Shown: positions 44,409 to 55,234 of the stretch, piece by piece | How positions within the stretch are numbered: position 1 is the stretch's first letter | How the letters are laid out: each line of letters starts with the position of its first letter | Source: Brachionus rotundiformis | Lineage: Eukaryota > Rotifera > Eurotatoria > Ploima > Brachionidae | NCBI GenBank assembly: GCA_016802295.1 | Contig: JAESIW010000020.1 | Span: 3,553,167 to 3,617,166, forward strand | Direction of reading: 5' to 3' | DNA length: 64,000 nucleotides | The notes under the pieces: model-generated | The model's input: only the letters and a program-made list of their open reading frames with translations | What the model was told of the DNA's origin: nothing | Database searches by the model: none | Made by a program: the position numbers and the translations under genes

Positions 44409-45869
44409 ATGTTTAAAATAGTGGTATTAACAATTATAATAAGTATTGTTAGCTCAGAACAGCAAATCTACGAACAATGTGGGGGTGAAAATTGGGCAGG
44501 AAATAGAGCATGTTCATCTGGGTTAAGCTGTCAATTTATTAACCAGTGGTATTCACAGTGTCTACCAGGTAATCCTATAACTAAAAAAAAAATTTTAATT
44601 GCAATAATAAAAATGTAATGACAAAACAGGGGGAGCAGCAGAAAAAAGTCCAGAACAGCAAATCTACGAACAATGTGGCGGCCAAAATTGGTCAGGAAGC
44701 ACAGTTTGTGCCTCTGGTTTAAGTTGTCAGTTTATCAACATCTGGTATTCACAGTGTTTGCCAGGTAAATATTTTCTGTTTTTAGGATAAAATATATATT
44801 AGTTGTGAAAAAAAGGTGATAATACTGGAACTACACAAGGAACAACACAAGCACCAGGCCCATTACCAGGTGTAGGAGACGGTTTTCCAGGTTCGAATTT
44901 CAAGCATGGTATTGCATTTGATGGTGTCTTCAATGATGATTATTACAAGAGATACGATTATATCTCAATTTGGATAAATTCACCAAGACAAGAAGATCCA
45001 TCAAATACCAACTTTAACCCATATTGGCACGGTGAAATGGTCAAAAAATGCAAATCACTCGGAAAAATTCCACTTTTCTATGCTTATGTAATTGCTTTTG
45101 AAGCAAGAGCTAAATTTGGCTTACAAGATTGTGATGTTGATCCAGTAAACAATTTGTGCCACAAAGGTGCTAATTTTATTAGAAATAATCGAGCCTTACT
45201 TGTTAGTCGATATGCTCATCAAGCAACTGAAATTGCAAATGCATTGGGAGATAGAAATGCTCCATGCATATTTGTGATGGAACCAGATTTCTGGCAATTT
45301 TATGGCGATCATCATACACAAGAAGGTGGCACCTTATCTGGTGAATACATGAGAGCTTTGTTTGATGATTTCGCCAAAGAAATTAGAAAACAATTGCCAA
45401 ATGCCAAAATCTCATGGGACTTGAGTGCCTGGATTGGATATGACGGAATGACTCAATGGTGGGGATATTTCAAAAGTTCACCATATATTGACTTTGTTCA
45501 CACAAGTGGTGGTCAAGTAATCAAAAAATTTTCATTTGAAAATAATAAATTGACTTTTTTGATTATTTAGGGTCGTGGTGGATCAGCTGAATATAAACCA
45601 GGTGAGTTGAAATGGGCAGACTTTTCAAGAATCACTGGAAAGAGAATTATTGCTGATTGTGGTAAGTATTTTCATAACTCAATTAAATCAACATTTTTGT
45701 TTTTTATTTTAAAATAGGTTACGGAATAGGTGGTGGAGCTTCAAACAATTGCGGTGCTTGGGACTTGAATAATAAGAGAGCAAGAATGGCTGATGGCGTT
45801 GTTGCTTTAACTTGCGCTCAAGGTGCTTCACAACAAGAGCCAAATTTAGAAAGACTACCACTACCATAA
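44409..45869 (+). CDS. Secreted CBM1-CBM1 glycoside-hydrolase-like protein
   Basis: Exons 44409-44568, 44630-44764, 44816-45516, 45571-45661 and 45718-45869; 413 codons, 412 aa. A signal peptide (MFKIVVLTIIISIVSS) is followed by two family 1 carbohydrate-binding modules, one per exon: QCGGENWAGNRACSSGLSCQ and QCGGQNWSGSTVCASGLSCQ, each ending WYSQCLPG. The aromatic and Cys pattern is that of fungal cellulose-binding CBM1. A Gly/Thr/Pro linker leads to a catalytic-like domain of about 280 residues with CIFVMEPDFWQFYGDHHTQE, AKISWDLSAWIGYDGMTQWW and RIIADCGYGIGGG. An acidic residue at the end of a strand (MEPDFW) suits a glycosidase barrel, but I cannot assign a GH family. It probably degrades algal or fungal wall glucans. 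It is the left arm of a large inverted repeat. Confidence 0.8.
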
Positions 45870-46380
45870 ATTTCCATTTTAACTTAATAAATTAATTAGA
45901 GAAATGATAGAGAAATAATAAACTATAATTAATCACATATTTTTTTTTATTTGACTTCAAATAGATATTAATAAAATATGATCATAGAAATTTCCTTTTT
46001 TTTATATTTCTTAATTAAGATGTTCATTTTATAAGTGATTCTGATTTAATTTGTCGTAGTTTGTTTCAACTTGCACCAGTATTTATTTAAAATTATATGA
46101 ATTTTTATCTTTTGGTTAAGAACAGTATTAAATTCTTTCATACTGGTAACTTCAATAATTAAGAAAATCAAGTTAAGCAATTATCAAAATAAGATAAAGC
46201 TATCTCCACTATCAGATTGTTTTTCTTTCTAATTCTCTTGTTCATTCCTTTAAATTGATTATTTAAATCTTTTAGCTTTCGAATAGTCTATTTTTGAAGA
46301 AATATAACTTTTTCAAAGTTTAAATTAGTAAACAAAATATATATTGAAACATTAAAATCAGTATCAGTATTCAAAATTGT
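44671..46380 (+). repeat. Left arm of a 1,710-bp inverted repeat
   Basis: From CAATGTGGCGGCCAAAATTG in the second CBM1 exon to CAAAATTGT at 46380, the sequence equals the reverse complement of 48946-50655. The lengths are equal. The only coding difference I found is Gly (here) against Glu in the segment ANAL-x-DRNAPC. It covers most of the gene and about 500 bp of 3' flank. Confidence 0.9.
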
Positions 46381-46399
46381 CTTGGATAAATCAAATAAA

Positions 46400-47035
46400 T
46401 TATAATTCACTGCCTTTAGCAACCATTTGTCTCCGTAAAAATTCGTACAAGAGTGATTTTAAATGAAATCGTTAACAAATAATTTGATTGCTTTAATTTC
46501 TCTTTCGCATGCTTCCAAAATCCTTAAATTTTCTAATTTTAAGTGCTTCACACATCCTATTAATGAATAAATCGATTCGATCTTTTTAATAATTGTTCAC
46601 GATCTGTCTTATGCATTTACCTTTTTGTATTTGTATTCGTGACTGTCTTGCTAAAGTTTGACCACTTAAAACTTGAATGAGATCAGCTTCTATATTTCTT
46701 TGCTCTAGCCCAAATAGTTCAATAACTTTGTTGATTGTCAAATTATTTCAGGCGTCGGGTTTTATACGTGAGTGCAACGACTCAACGTTATTCTTGGTTT
46801 TGGTAAATCTAGTTTAACACGTTCGTGTAAATTCCAGCATCCAATTTGGTTTCTTAGTTTCTTACTACCAACATAGTTATCTTCGATATAATTTACCAAG
46901 CTGTTTAACTCCAAAGTAGAGTTGGTCTTCGATCGATTGAAATCAATCTTGAACATCACTACTATGAAAAAAGATAAAAACTGCAAAAGTCTAAATGTTG
47001 ACTTTAAACTTTCATTTGAATTCCACTCTTTAATT
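46400..47035 (-). mobile_element. MULE transposase C-terminal remnant
   Basis: The minus strand reads LNSLVNYIEDNYVGSKKLRN, then CWNLHERVKLDLP, a frameshift, ESLHSRIKPDA, then LTINKVIELFGLEQRNIEAD. This follows the C-terminal order of MULE transposases (…yFe.tyig……W….LPRTNN..E..Hs.lk……l…i..L..EQ). Frameshifts and stops are present. It lies directly against the left arm of the inverted repeat. Confidence 0.6.
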
Positions 47036-47640
47036 TTTAATAGTAGTAGTAGTAGTTCTTGCTGCGACACCTAACATATAGAGTGTATGAGCCCATCACT
47101 GCCATTTGGCCGTGTTGAGCTGTAGCAGCCGATTCCATTGAATTTATCTAAAGACTTTTTGAAACACGCAGTTGATTTAGATTTTACTACATCTTCTGAC
47201 AACTTATTCCAATTTCTGGCAGTAACGGCAGCTGCAAAATCGTTTCTAATTTGAGCAGGGAAACTTTCTCTCTGAATTCTGATACTTATTCTCTCTTAAC
47301 GCCGCAGCAGGACCATTGTATTCTGATCTATTTCTGATCAAATCTCTGACCAGGTACACTTTTTCTAAACCATTGACTAATTTGTACATTTCAATCAAGT
47401 CTCCTCTCTCTCTTCTTTGACTTAGCCTTGTCAAACCCAGTTTAACCAACCTCATTTCATACGACATATTTTTTGGATGCATAGGCATTTTTGTCGCCCT
47501 CTCTTGTATCCTCTCCAATTCATTCACATCCTTTTTCATACTTGGATTCCAAACCTGTACTGCGTAGTCTAGGTGGGGTCTCGCCATTGATATGTACAAT
47601 CTTAACCACAACCTTTCATCTCTACTTGTTAAAATTATCT
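47035..47640 (-). mobile_element. 5'-truncated CR1/L2-like retrotransposon with (TAC)n-type tail
   Basis: The minus strand encodes a reverse-transcriptase C-terminus: ISMARPHLDYAVQVWNPSMK, ELERIQERATKMP, LTRLSQRRERGDLIEMYKLV. It continues through KSFDKFNGIGCYSSTRPNG-like sequence to a 3' end rich in ACTACTACTA (about 47040-47058). A sister copy with the same tail lies at 56735-57110 on the other strand. No catalytic core is present. It abuts, and perhaps interrupted, MULE sequence. Confidence 0.75.
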
Positions 47641-47689
47641 ATAATTTGATCTTTTTGTACCAAACCTGCGACAAGTAAAAAAAACGACC

Positions 47690-48770
47690 ATGGATTCGAG
47701 TAAATATTATTTATACACGAATAACTGTTCGGTATAGTAAATGCAGCTCAAAAGTGTGTTCTCACGGGCAAGAAGAAAGCTTCCCAGCTCGTTTTAAAAC
47801 ATTGTCCTGTACTAAAAAACGATGTTTAAAATTCTATCTCATAATCGCCATATAGGTGAAACAATTTTAACGAAGTTGAGCAAAAATTTGGTATAATTTC
47901 CCGTATCAAAGAAATTATTAAAAATTCTATAATCGACAAAGATTTAGGCCTGGTACGCATTCATAGTTACTTAATTAACAATAATATCTTTCACTTAACA
48001 ATATCTTTCAACTTTTAATTTCAAGTTTACAAAACACTTTTATTTTTATTTTATTTTGATTTTAGATTCAAACTTTATTTATATGTTTCTTCAATCAAGA
48101 GGCAGAAAGGGAGGACTAAGTTCCAAATTATATTTATAATAATAATTAACAATGAAAATAAATTTCAAGAAGGGCTTAATTTGGAAAACATTTTCATTTC
48201 AACTCTTGCCCAAATTCAAAATTTTAAAGCTGTATTTTAAAGCTGCTGTAAGAAATAGGCAATAATAATATAATTAAGCATGTAGTAGATTTCATTAAGT
48301 CTCACCTGTTCGACTAAAATATAAAAGATGATGATGTACTTTTTTTTGGTTTAGAATTATGATGACAACGATAAGCCATTAATTGGGACAGGGACCGAAA
48401 ATAATCATTGTCATTTATAGTTGCCATCAAAAAAATGTTAAAATTTCTAGATGAAAATATTGACGAAATGCCGTCTATATTTCATATTGATGCAACTTAT
48501 AAAATAACAAAAAACGGCTTTCCATTAGTAATTGTTGGACACTCGAACATTAAACGACAATTTCAAAAAATAGCGTTTATGGTTACTAGTCATGAGCAAG
48601 AGGTAGATTATGTATACTTTTGCGAAAGTTTAAGTCAGATCGCAAAAAAATTAAGTATTAGGTTTAGACCCAGTTTTAAAGTTCAAGACGGTTCTTACGC
48701 GATAAGGAATGCAGCAAAAACAGTTTTTGGTGACAAAGTTCAAATATTATGTGTTATTTTCATATAAAAC
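47690..48770 (+). mobile_element. MULE transposase remnant (zinc-binding N-terminus and first half of DDE domain)
   Basis: At about 47700-47800 a frame gives YTRITVRYSKCSSKVCSHG, typical of the FLYWCH-like N-terminus. At about 48355-48417 YDDNDKPLIGTGTENNHCHL precedes a frameshift. From 48408 the catalytic part runs DENIDEMPSIFHIDATYKIT … PLVIVGHSN … FKVQDGSYAIRNAAKTVFG. This includes the first Asp (DATYK) and the second (QDGSYAI). The C-terminal half is missing on this strand and occurs instead on the minus strand at 46400-47035. Confidence 0.65.
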
Positions 48771-48945
48771 AATTCCTCGGTTTGAGAGACTCGGTATCAC
48801 AAAAATAAACAGCTTTTAACCTCACCTTTTTGAGAGCTTTTATGATTCAATGAGAGTTTAGATTCTAACGGTTTGGTTTCTTCAATAGCTAATTCGTTAA
48901 ATTTGTTAACAAGACTGTTACCAAGATCAATGTCATTATCTTCTT

Positions 48946-50655
48946 ACAATTTTGACTACTGATACTGATTTTAATGTTTCAATATATATTTTGTTTACTA
49001 ATTTAAACTTTGAAAAAGTTATATTTCTTCAAAAATAGACTATTCGAAAGCTAAAAGATTTAAATAATCAATTTAAAGGAATGAACAAGAGAATTAGAAA
49101 GAAAAACAATCTGATAGTGGAGATAGCTTTATCTTATTTTGATAATTGCTTAACTTGATTTTCTTAATTATTGAAGTTACCAGTATGAAAGAATTTAATA
49201 CTGTTCTTAACCAAAAGATAAAAATTCATATAATTTTAAATAAATACTGGTGCAAGTTGAAACAAACTACGACAAATTAAATCAGAATCACTTATAAAAT
49301 GAACATCTTAATTAAGAAATATAAAAAAAAGGAAATTTCTATGATCATATTTTATTAATATCTATTTGAAGTCAAATAAAAAAAAATATGTGATTAATTA
49401 TAGTTTATTATTTCTCTATCATTTCTCTAATTAATTTATTAAGTTAAAATGGAAATTTATGGTAGTGGTAGTCTTTCTAAATTTGGCTCTTGTTGTGAAG
49501 CACCTTGAGCGCAAGTTAAAGCAACAACGCCATCAGCCATTCTTGCTCTCTTATTATTCAAGTCCCAAGCACCGCAATTGTTTGAAGCTCCACCACCTAT
49601 TCCGTAACCTATTTTAAAATAAAAAACAAAAATGTTGATTTAATTGAGTTATGAAAATACTTACCACAATCAGCAATAATTCTCTTTCCAGTGATTCTTG
49701 AAAAGTCTGCCCATTTCAACTCACCTGGTTTATATTCAGCTGATCCACCACGACCCTAAATAATCAAAAAAGTCAATTTATTATTTTCAAATGAAAATTT
49801 TTTGATTACTTGACCACCACTTGTGTGAACAAAGTCAATATATGGTGAACTTTTGAAATATCCCCACCATTGAGTCATTCCGTCATATCCAATCCAGGCA
49901 CTCAAGTCCCATGAGATTTTGGCATTTGGCAATTGTTTTCTAATTTCTTTGGCGAAATCATCAAACAAAGCTCTCATGTATTCACCAGATAAGGTGCCAC
50001 CTTCTTGTGTATGATGATCGCCATAAAATTGCCAGAAATCTGGTTCCATCACAAATATGCATGGAGCATTTCTATCTTCCAATGCATTTGCAATTTCAGT
50101 TGCTTGATGAGCGTATCGACTAACAAGTAAGGCTCGATTATTTCTAATAAAATTAGCACCTTTGTGGCACAAATTGTTTACTGGATCAACATCACAATCT
50201 TGTAAGCCAAATTTAGCTCTTGCTTCAAAAGCAATTACATAAGCATAGAAAAGTGGAATTTTTCCGAGTGATTTGCATTTTTTGACCATTTCACCGTGCC
50301 AATATGGGTTAAAGTTGGTATTTGATGGATCTTCTTGTCTTGGTGAATTTATCCAAATTGAGATATAATCGTATCTCTTGTAATAATCATCATTGAAGAC
50401 ACCATCAAATGCAATACCATGCTTGAAATTCGAACCTGGAAAACCGTCTCCTACACCTGGTAATGGGCCTGGTGCTTGTGTTGTTCCTTGTGTAGTTCCA
50501 GTATTATCACCTTTTTTTCACAACTAATATATATTTTATCCTAAAAACAGAAAATATTTACCTGGCAAACACTGTGAATACCAGATGTTGATAAACTGAC
50601 AACTTAAACCAGAGGCACAAACTGTGCTTCCTGACCAATTTTGGCCGCCACATTG
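48946..50655 (-). repeat. Right arm of the 1,710-bp inverted repeat
   Basis: Reverse complement of 44671-46380. The inner end is at ACAATTTTGA (48946-48955) and the outer end is inside the single CBM1 exon at 50655. Beyond 50655 the two genes' signal peptides and 5' flanks differ clearly. Beyond the inner end the spacer is unique. Confidence 0.9.
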
Positions 50656-50721
50656 AGCATATAGTGGCTGCTGCGCTTTTGCTATACACACAATTATTGT
50701 TAATATTGCTATTTTAAACAT
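49457..50721 (-). CDS. Secreted CBM1 glycoside-hydrolase-like protein (single CBM1 copy)
   Basis: Exons in transcript order 50721-50562, 50510-49810, 49755-49665 and 49608-49457; 368 codons, 367 aa. The signal peptide MFKIAILTIIVCIAKA is followed directly by one CBM1 (QCGGQNWSGSTVCASGLSCQ … WYSQCLPG), then the same linker and catalytic-like domain as the plus-strand copy. It lacks the extra CBM1 exon of that copy. Introns are at identical places and nearly identical in sequence. The signal peptides of the two genes are related but diverged, so the arms were made identical (by recent duplication or gene conversion) only from within the CBM1 exon onward. Intact and apparently functional. A TATA box (TATAAAAG) lies about 35 nt upstream. 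Confidence 0.8.
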
Positions 50722-50755
50722 TTTTCGAATGAAAATTCAAGAATTTTTCATTTTT

Positions 50756-50763
50756 CTTTTATA
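50756..50763 (-). promoter_or_regulatory. TATA-like box of the minus-strand CBM1 gene
   Basis: The minus strand reads CCTATAAAAGAAAAATG in this area, about 35-40 nt before the ATG at 50721. That is a plausible core-promoter position with a very short leader. Confidence 0.4.
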
Positions 50764-51525
50764 GGCAGTGATTAAATTTAATTTTAGTAATTTAAACCAA
50801 ATCTCGAATTTATCAAATATCGTAAATATTGATAGAAGGCTTTTGATCAGAATTTCAATTTATCATACATTTAATGAAAAATAAATTGATAAAGTAAAAT
50901 GCTGAACAAATTTAATATGTTTCATATAATTTTATCTATTTTAAAGAATTAAGTCGTTTTTTTACTTATTTTTGAAAATCTTCAATTTTTAATTATGAGT
51001 CAATTTTTGTTTCATATATAAAAGATAAATAGAGGTGTAAATCAATTGATGTCTGAATTTTTTAATTTTCTAAGATATATTCAATATGTTATTTGATATA
51101 ATTGTTTTTTTTTAAATCTACATTTCAACCAAAATTAATCAAAATATTTTTATTATCTTCAGAGAATATAATTTCTAAAAGAGTTACTTTTTAAAATTAT
51201 CCAAAAACTAACAAACTTTTTATATTTTCTTAATTTTTATTTAAAACATTTTAAACAATACTTATCTCTTAGAGCAATTGTGAACTTATAACTTATTTAG
51301 AAAAAAAATTAAATTTTTAATTTTGAATAAATATTTTTTATCTTTTTTGATTTTTTCCGGATACAGTGTTTTTAATTGCAAAAATCATTCAAAAATTTTT
51401 AGATTATTTAACAAATAATTTTTTTAAATTACTTCATTCATTATTTTTGTTTGTTTTTGTAATTTTAATTTTTCATTAAATTCCAAAATCTTATGCATAT
51501 TTATTTATTTAGTTTATAATTCAGA
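50764..51525. other. AT-rich intergenic
   Basis: Upstream of the minus-strand CBM1 gene. No feature recognised. Confidence 0.4.
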
Positions 51526-51526
51526 G

Positions 51527-51590
51527 AAATACCTCAAGGTTCGTCCGAATGGTCAAAGCCTTGGTTTAAACCTTCTTGTTTGAACAAAGA
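51527..51590. repeat. Dispersed short repeat, copy 3
   Basis: GAGAAATACCTCAAGGTTCG followed by TCCGAATGGTCAAAGCC and AAACCTTCTTGTTTGAAC aligns with the copies at 23576 and 37696. This is the longest and least AT-rich copy. Confidence 0.4.
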
Positions 51591-52045
51591 AATTTTTTAT
51601 ACTTTTACAAAAATATAAGAGATATTATCTTTTCATTTGTAAATAAAAATGGCATTTCATTCACACGAATAGGAAAAAGCACTGCACCTTAAAAAGATCG
51701 TTAATGAATTTCCAATTTTTAGGCTATACCAAGGAAATAAGTATTAATTGATCATGAATGTTTAAGAAATCACTTTGTTCACTAACAAAATCATAAAATT
51801 GAATTTTTATTCCTCAATTTTCTTAATAATTATGTATTATATCCTTAAAACTTAAAGAAATAAAACCATAGAAAATCTAAATATTCTTATTAAATATTTA
51901 TTTAAGATGGCTTTTTTTATTTTGGTAAAAAAAGTCAAGTTCAATTAATAAATTATTTTTTAATATTATTTAAAATTATTTTTTTAAAATCATCTGGTTA
52001 AATTGGTTAAATTTATTAAATTAATTTAAATGACTCTTGTATACA
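51591..52045. other. AT-rich intergenic
   Basis: No coding or RNA feature recognised. Confidence 0.4.
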
Positions 52046-52049
52046 ATGG

Positions 52050-52960
52050 GTATAAATAGGATCTGATTTTGGACATTTCAATCCATTTGATTTTATTAAT
52101 TTTTGAAAAGAGAATCTGATAAAAAAAGAGGAGGGTGATGGCAACCAATTTATCATATGTGCATGTGGTCTTTCAGGTAGTCTGCAGAAGAGCTGTTTGG
52201 CGGGTGCATAGGCCTATGGGTCTTTGTATGGGTATGAGGACCGAATAATCAATTTCAATTTCAAGGTTAATCAAAAGGCTAGTGCCCATGTCATAAAGAC
52301 CGATTAACACTCCATTTATTTAAATAAAATAAGTTTTACAAATTAAAAATTAATTGATTGTATAATTATTTAAAAAAATAAAACATTGAAATATTTAAAT
52401 TAAATTTTTTGAATTTTTTTACAAAATCTGTAAAATTTTTCAAAACACTATCTAAGTCCTTATCAGAGTGACTAATCGTAGTGTCATCAGCAAACATTTT
52501 TATGTCAAATTTTCTTAAGAGATAAGGAAAATCATTAATAAAAATCAGAAATAGAAGAGGACCTAGAACAGAACCCTGTGGAACACCTACATTTAGAGTT
52601 GTAGGTTTTGATTTTTCGTTTCCAAGATGAACTATTTGAGATCTATTGGCAAAATAATTTGAAAGAAGATCTAAAGAGTTTGTCAAATCCATAGTGAAAT
52701 AATTTCAAGAGAAGAAGATTTGGATCTATCACGTCAAAAGCTTTTCTTAAGTCAATAAAAAGTGAAAAGGTAGTAAGTTTCTTTTCTTTGGCTAGATTTA
52801 ATTCACTAAGATATTCATGAAATGCAGTCTGACATGAATGCCCAGGTCTAAATCCATGCTGTCCATTAAAAAATATATTGTTAGATTCAAAATAACTTGA
52901 AATTTGACGAGCCAGTAATTTCTTAAACAATTTTGCAATTGGAGTTAAAGTGAGAATCTG
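52050..52960 (-). mobile_element. Non-LTR retrotransposon fragment with reverse transcriptase core
   Basis: The minus strand holds RT motifs in order: TPIAKLFKKLLARQISSYFE, GQHGFRPGHSCQTAFHEYL, FSLFIDLRKAFDVIDP, then after a frameshift near 52690, VGVPQGSVLGPLLFLIFIND and KMFADDTTISHSD. FADD is the catalytic box of Jockey/CR1-type elements. The protein stops at 52366. Downstream 52050-52320 is GC-richer and looks like element 3' sequence (GGTCTTTATGACATGGGCAC). It is truncated at both ends and frameshifted, hence dead. Confidence 0.8.
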
Positions 52961-53147
52961 TTGTACACTGATCCTCTGCAGATAGACGTGACTTTGGAAG
53001 CGTTAAGTTAAGAATTTTGGCAAAAGTCACTTGGTTTGTGGTTCCAAGCTAGTCTTAATAGTTGCCGAGTTCGCAGCCATTCACAGTGCTATTTTTAATT
53101 AACGTCCAAACAGCTTCTTAAGGAAAGACGTCGTCATAACTCTGCCA
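52961..53147. mobile_element. GC-richer retroelement-like remnant
   Basis: Directly upstream (in the minus sense) of the RT fragment. Base composition differs sharply from intergenic DNA (GATCCTCTGCAGATAGACGT, GAGTTCGCAGCCATTCACAG). Both strands have stops and no motif is clear. Probably parts of one or more elements. Confidence 0.4.
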
Positions 53148-53540
53148 AAGCCGGTCCCAAGCCCAGTTTAGAAAAGAGGAAGGTGACATAAAAATACTCA
53201 ATTTAAAAATTTTTGATTTTTCAATTAATTCGATGATAAATTTTCTTTTAAAAATAACAATTGATTCAAAAATAATGTTTTATTTTCTAAGAATTTAACT
53301 TCAGTTAGTATTTCTAGTAATTAAAAAATATTTTTTAGAATCTAATTGTTTTTTGAATGTGGCTGAATTTTCCTTTCATAAAATCATTCTGTTCGACCCA
53401 AATTCTGACCAACCAAACTTATCCTAACCTAATATACATATATTTTAGCATGACGAAGGTTTTTACTCCATTAAAACCATAGTAAAAATGATAATTTTTT
53501 ATTATAAATATCATATTTAAAAATGAATTTTTGGGCTTAA
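53148..53540. repeat. Dispersed repeat, copy 2 (partner at 13228-13830)
   Basis: Starts with GCCGGTCCCAAGCCCAGTTT, then GTGACATAAAAATA, GATAAATTTTCTTTTAAAAA, and CATGACGAAGGTTTTTACTC followed by AACCATAGTAAAA. Each block has a diverged counterpart in the same order at 13228-13830. Confidence 0.45.
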
Positions 53541-54119
53541 AAGCTTGACTAATAGATAAGAGAATCTTTTTCAAGCTCTTAAGCAAAATTTTAAAATTAA
53601 GTAATCATGTTAGATTATTCAGTTTAGTCAGTTTTATACCTCACAATGCATTATTTTTTTTAGTAAATACATATATATGTATAATCAAACATCAGCTCTT
53701 TTTTTGTTTTCTTAAAAAAAATTAAAAATATATATCTCAACTTTCGATAAGACAAGAATAAAAACAATGCATTAAAAATACATATACATCTAATAAAAAT
53801 TAATTAATTAAAAAAAATAAAATGACCAAAATTTAATATTGTTTTGATTAGTTAAAATACTTTTTTTCTAGTCTATTATACTCAAATGAAAAAAAAATAA
53901 AGAACAAAAATTAACTTTAAAATGCTCATTTAATTATTCACCATATTAATAGAATAATTTGGAATATATATTTCTTAATCATCATAATAATTAATTAATT
54001 GCGAATTTTTATTTTTTTAAATACTAGTACTCACTAAATACTGTAACAAATACAACCCATCCTTTACTGAACAAACTAAGCTAAAAAATAAGGAGAACAT
54101 AAATCTTAATTTAGGTAAA
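53541..54119. other. AT-rich intergenic upstream of ILRUN
   Basis: Contains an ACATATATATGT palindrome near 53669. No coding feature. The ILRUN promoter should be in the right part. Confidence 0.4.
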
Positions 54120-55234
54120 ATGGATGTGGACAATTCTGATTTGGACATGATAATGTGCCAATTTCGCACAATGAACACAAATGACAAAGATCACTTAATT
54201 AATGAGTTCAAACGTCTGTCAAACACACAACTAAGTACAGAAGGGTGTTGCTTTTATCTTGATCTGGCTGAATGGAATTTGAACTCGGCACTGTGGGCCT
54301 ATTACGAATATGAAGCGGCCGCTGCTGCCGCGGCCAATGCATCAAATTTTACCAACACCCCCCAGTTCATTAATGAGTCTCCCAACTCCAATGAATTGCC
54401 TGAAATGCAGTTTTTGTGCGATATCACCATAGGAGAAGGCGAATCTGTGGCACCAAACACCAATTTTATAAAAACTTGGCGAATTAAAAATACAGGTAGG
54501 CAAATATTAAAAAATTCAAAACAATTTCTGCTTATTTTTAATAAACAATTGATTAGAAAAATTTTTCTTTTTTTTAAAAGTTAAGAAAGTGCTTAGGCTA
54601 ATAAAAAGATAAGATATGATCTAAATATTTTTATTTGTTTTAAGGGACTAGGAAATGGCCAGCAGGGTGTCGATTAAAATATGTCAATGGATACAATTTT
54701 AGTCCTGCCACTCTTACTTGTCCGTCACCAAATGACACCAACAACGTGTTCTCAGGCGAAAACGACAGGCCCCTAGCCATAGATTTGAAAGAATTACAAC
54801 CTCAAGAAACCATGGACATTAGTATAAGTTTAAAATCTCCTCAACAGTGTGGAATTTACCAGTGTCAGTACCGAACCTATACAATATATGATCAGCCGTT
54901 CGGTGATCCAATTTGGCTGCTGTTAAATGTTGAGGAAGGTGGTCTACTTGATTGCATTCAACAATTAAACAATGTAAATATGATGGGTAACTCAGAAAAT
55001 TCTATCAATAACAATGCCATAAATCGACATGTGTCTAGTTCGGTTAATGGATTTTTAAATCGAACCAAAGCTTTTAGTCATTCGGATGCAAATGTGAACA
55101 AATCTAACATATTTTGTTTAGATACCAATTCAAATTTTTTACCCGAAGGAGATAGTTCATTAAACCGGAATGAAAACCAGTCAGGTCAAGATGAAGAAAA
55201 AAGGCCCGACTTTTATGATGACATGTTTAGCTGA
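54120..55234 (+). CDS. ILRUN: ILRUN (C6orf106) orthologue: UBA-like plus NBR1-like FW domain
   Basis: Two exons, 54120-54495 and 54645-55234, joining in phase 1; 322 codons, 321 aa. The N-terminal third (NDKDHLINEFKRLSNTQLST, GCCFYLDLAEWNLNSALWAY) is the UBA-like helical region. After a poly-Ala stretch comes the NBR1-type four-tryptophan domain: CDITIGEGESVAPNTNFIKT, WRIKNTG, RKWPAGCRLKYVNG, LQPQETMDISISLKSPQQCG, FGDPIWLLLNVEEGGLL. Order and spacing match human ILRUN, a regulator of innate-immune transcription that acts on p300 and IRF3. The C-terminal about 100 residues are disordered (Asn/Ser-rich). The poly-Ala run is coded by an unusually GC-rich string. Between the exons is a 149-nt intron. 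Confidence 0.93.
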
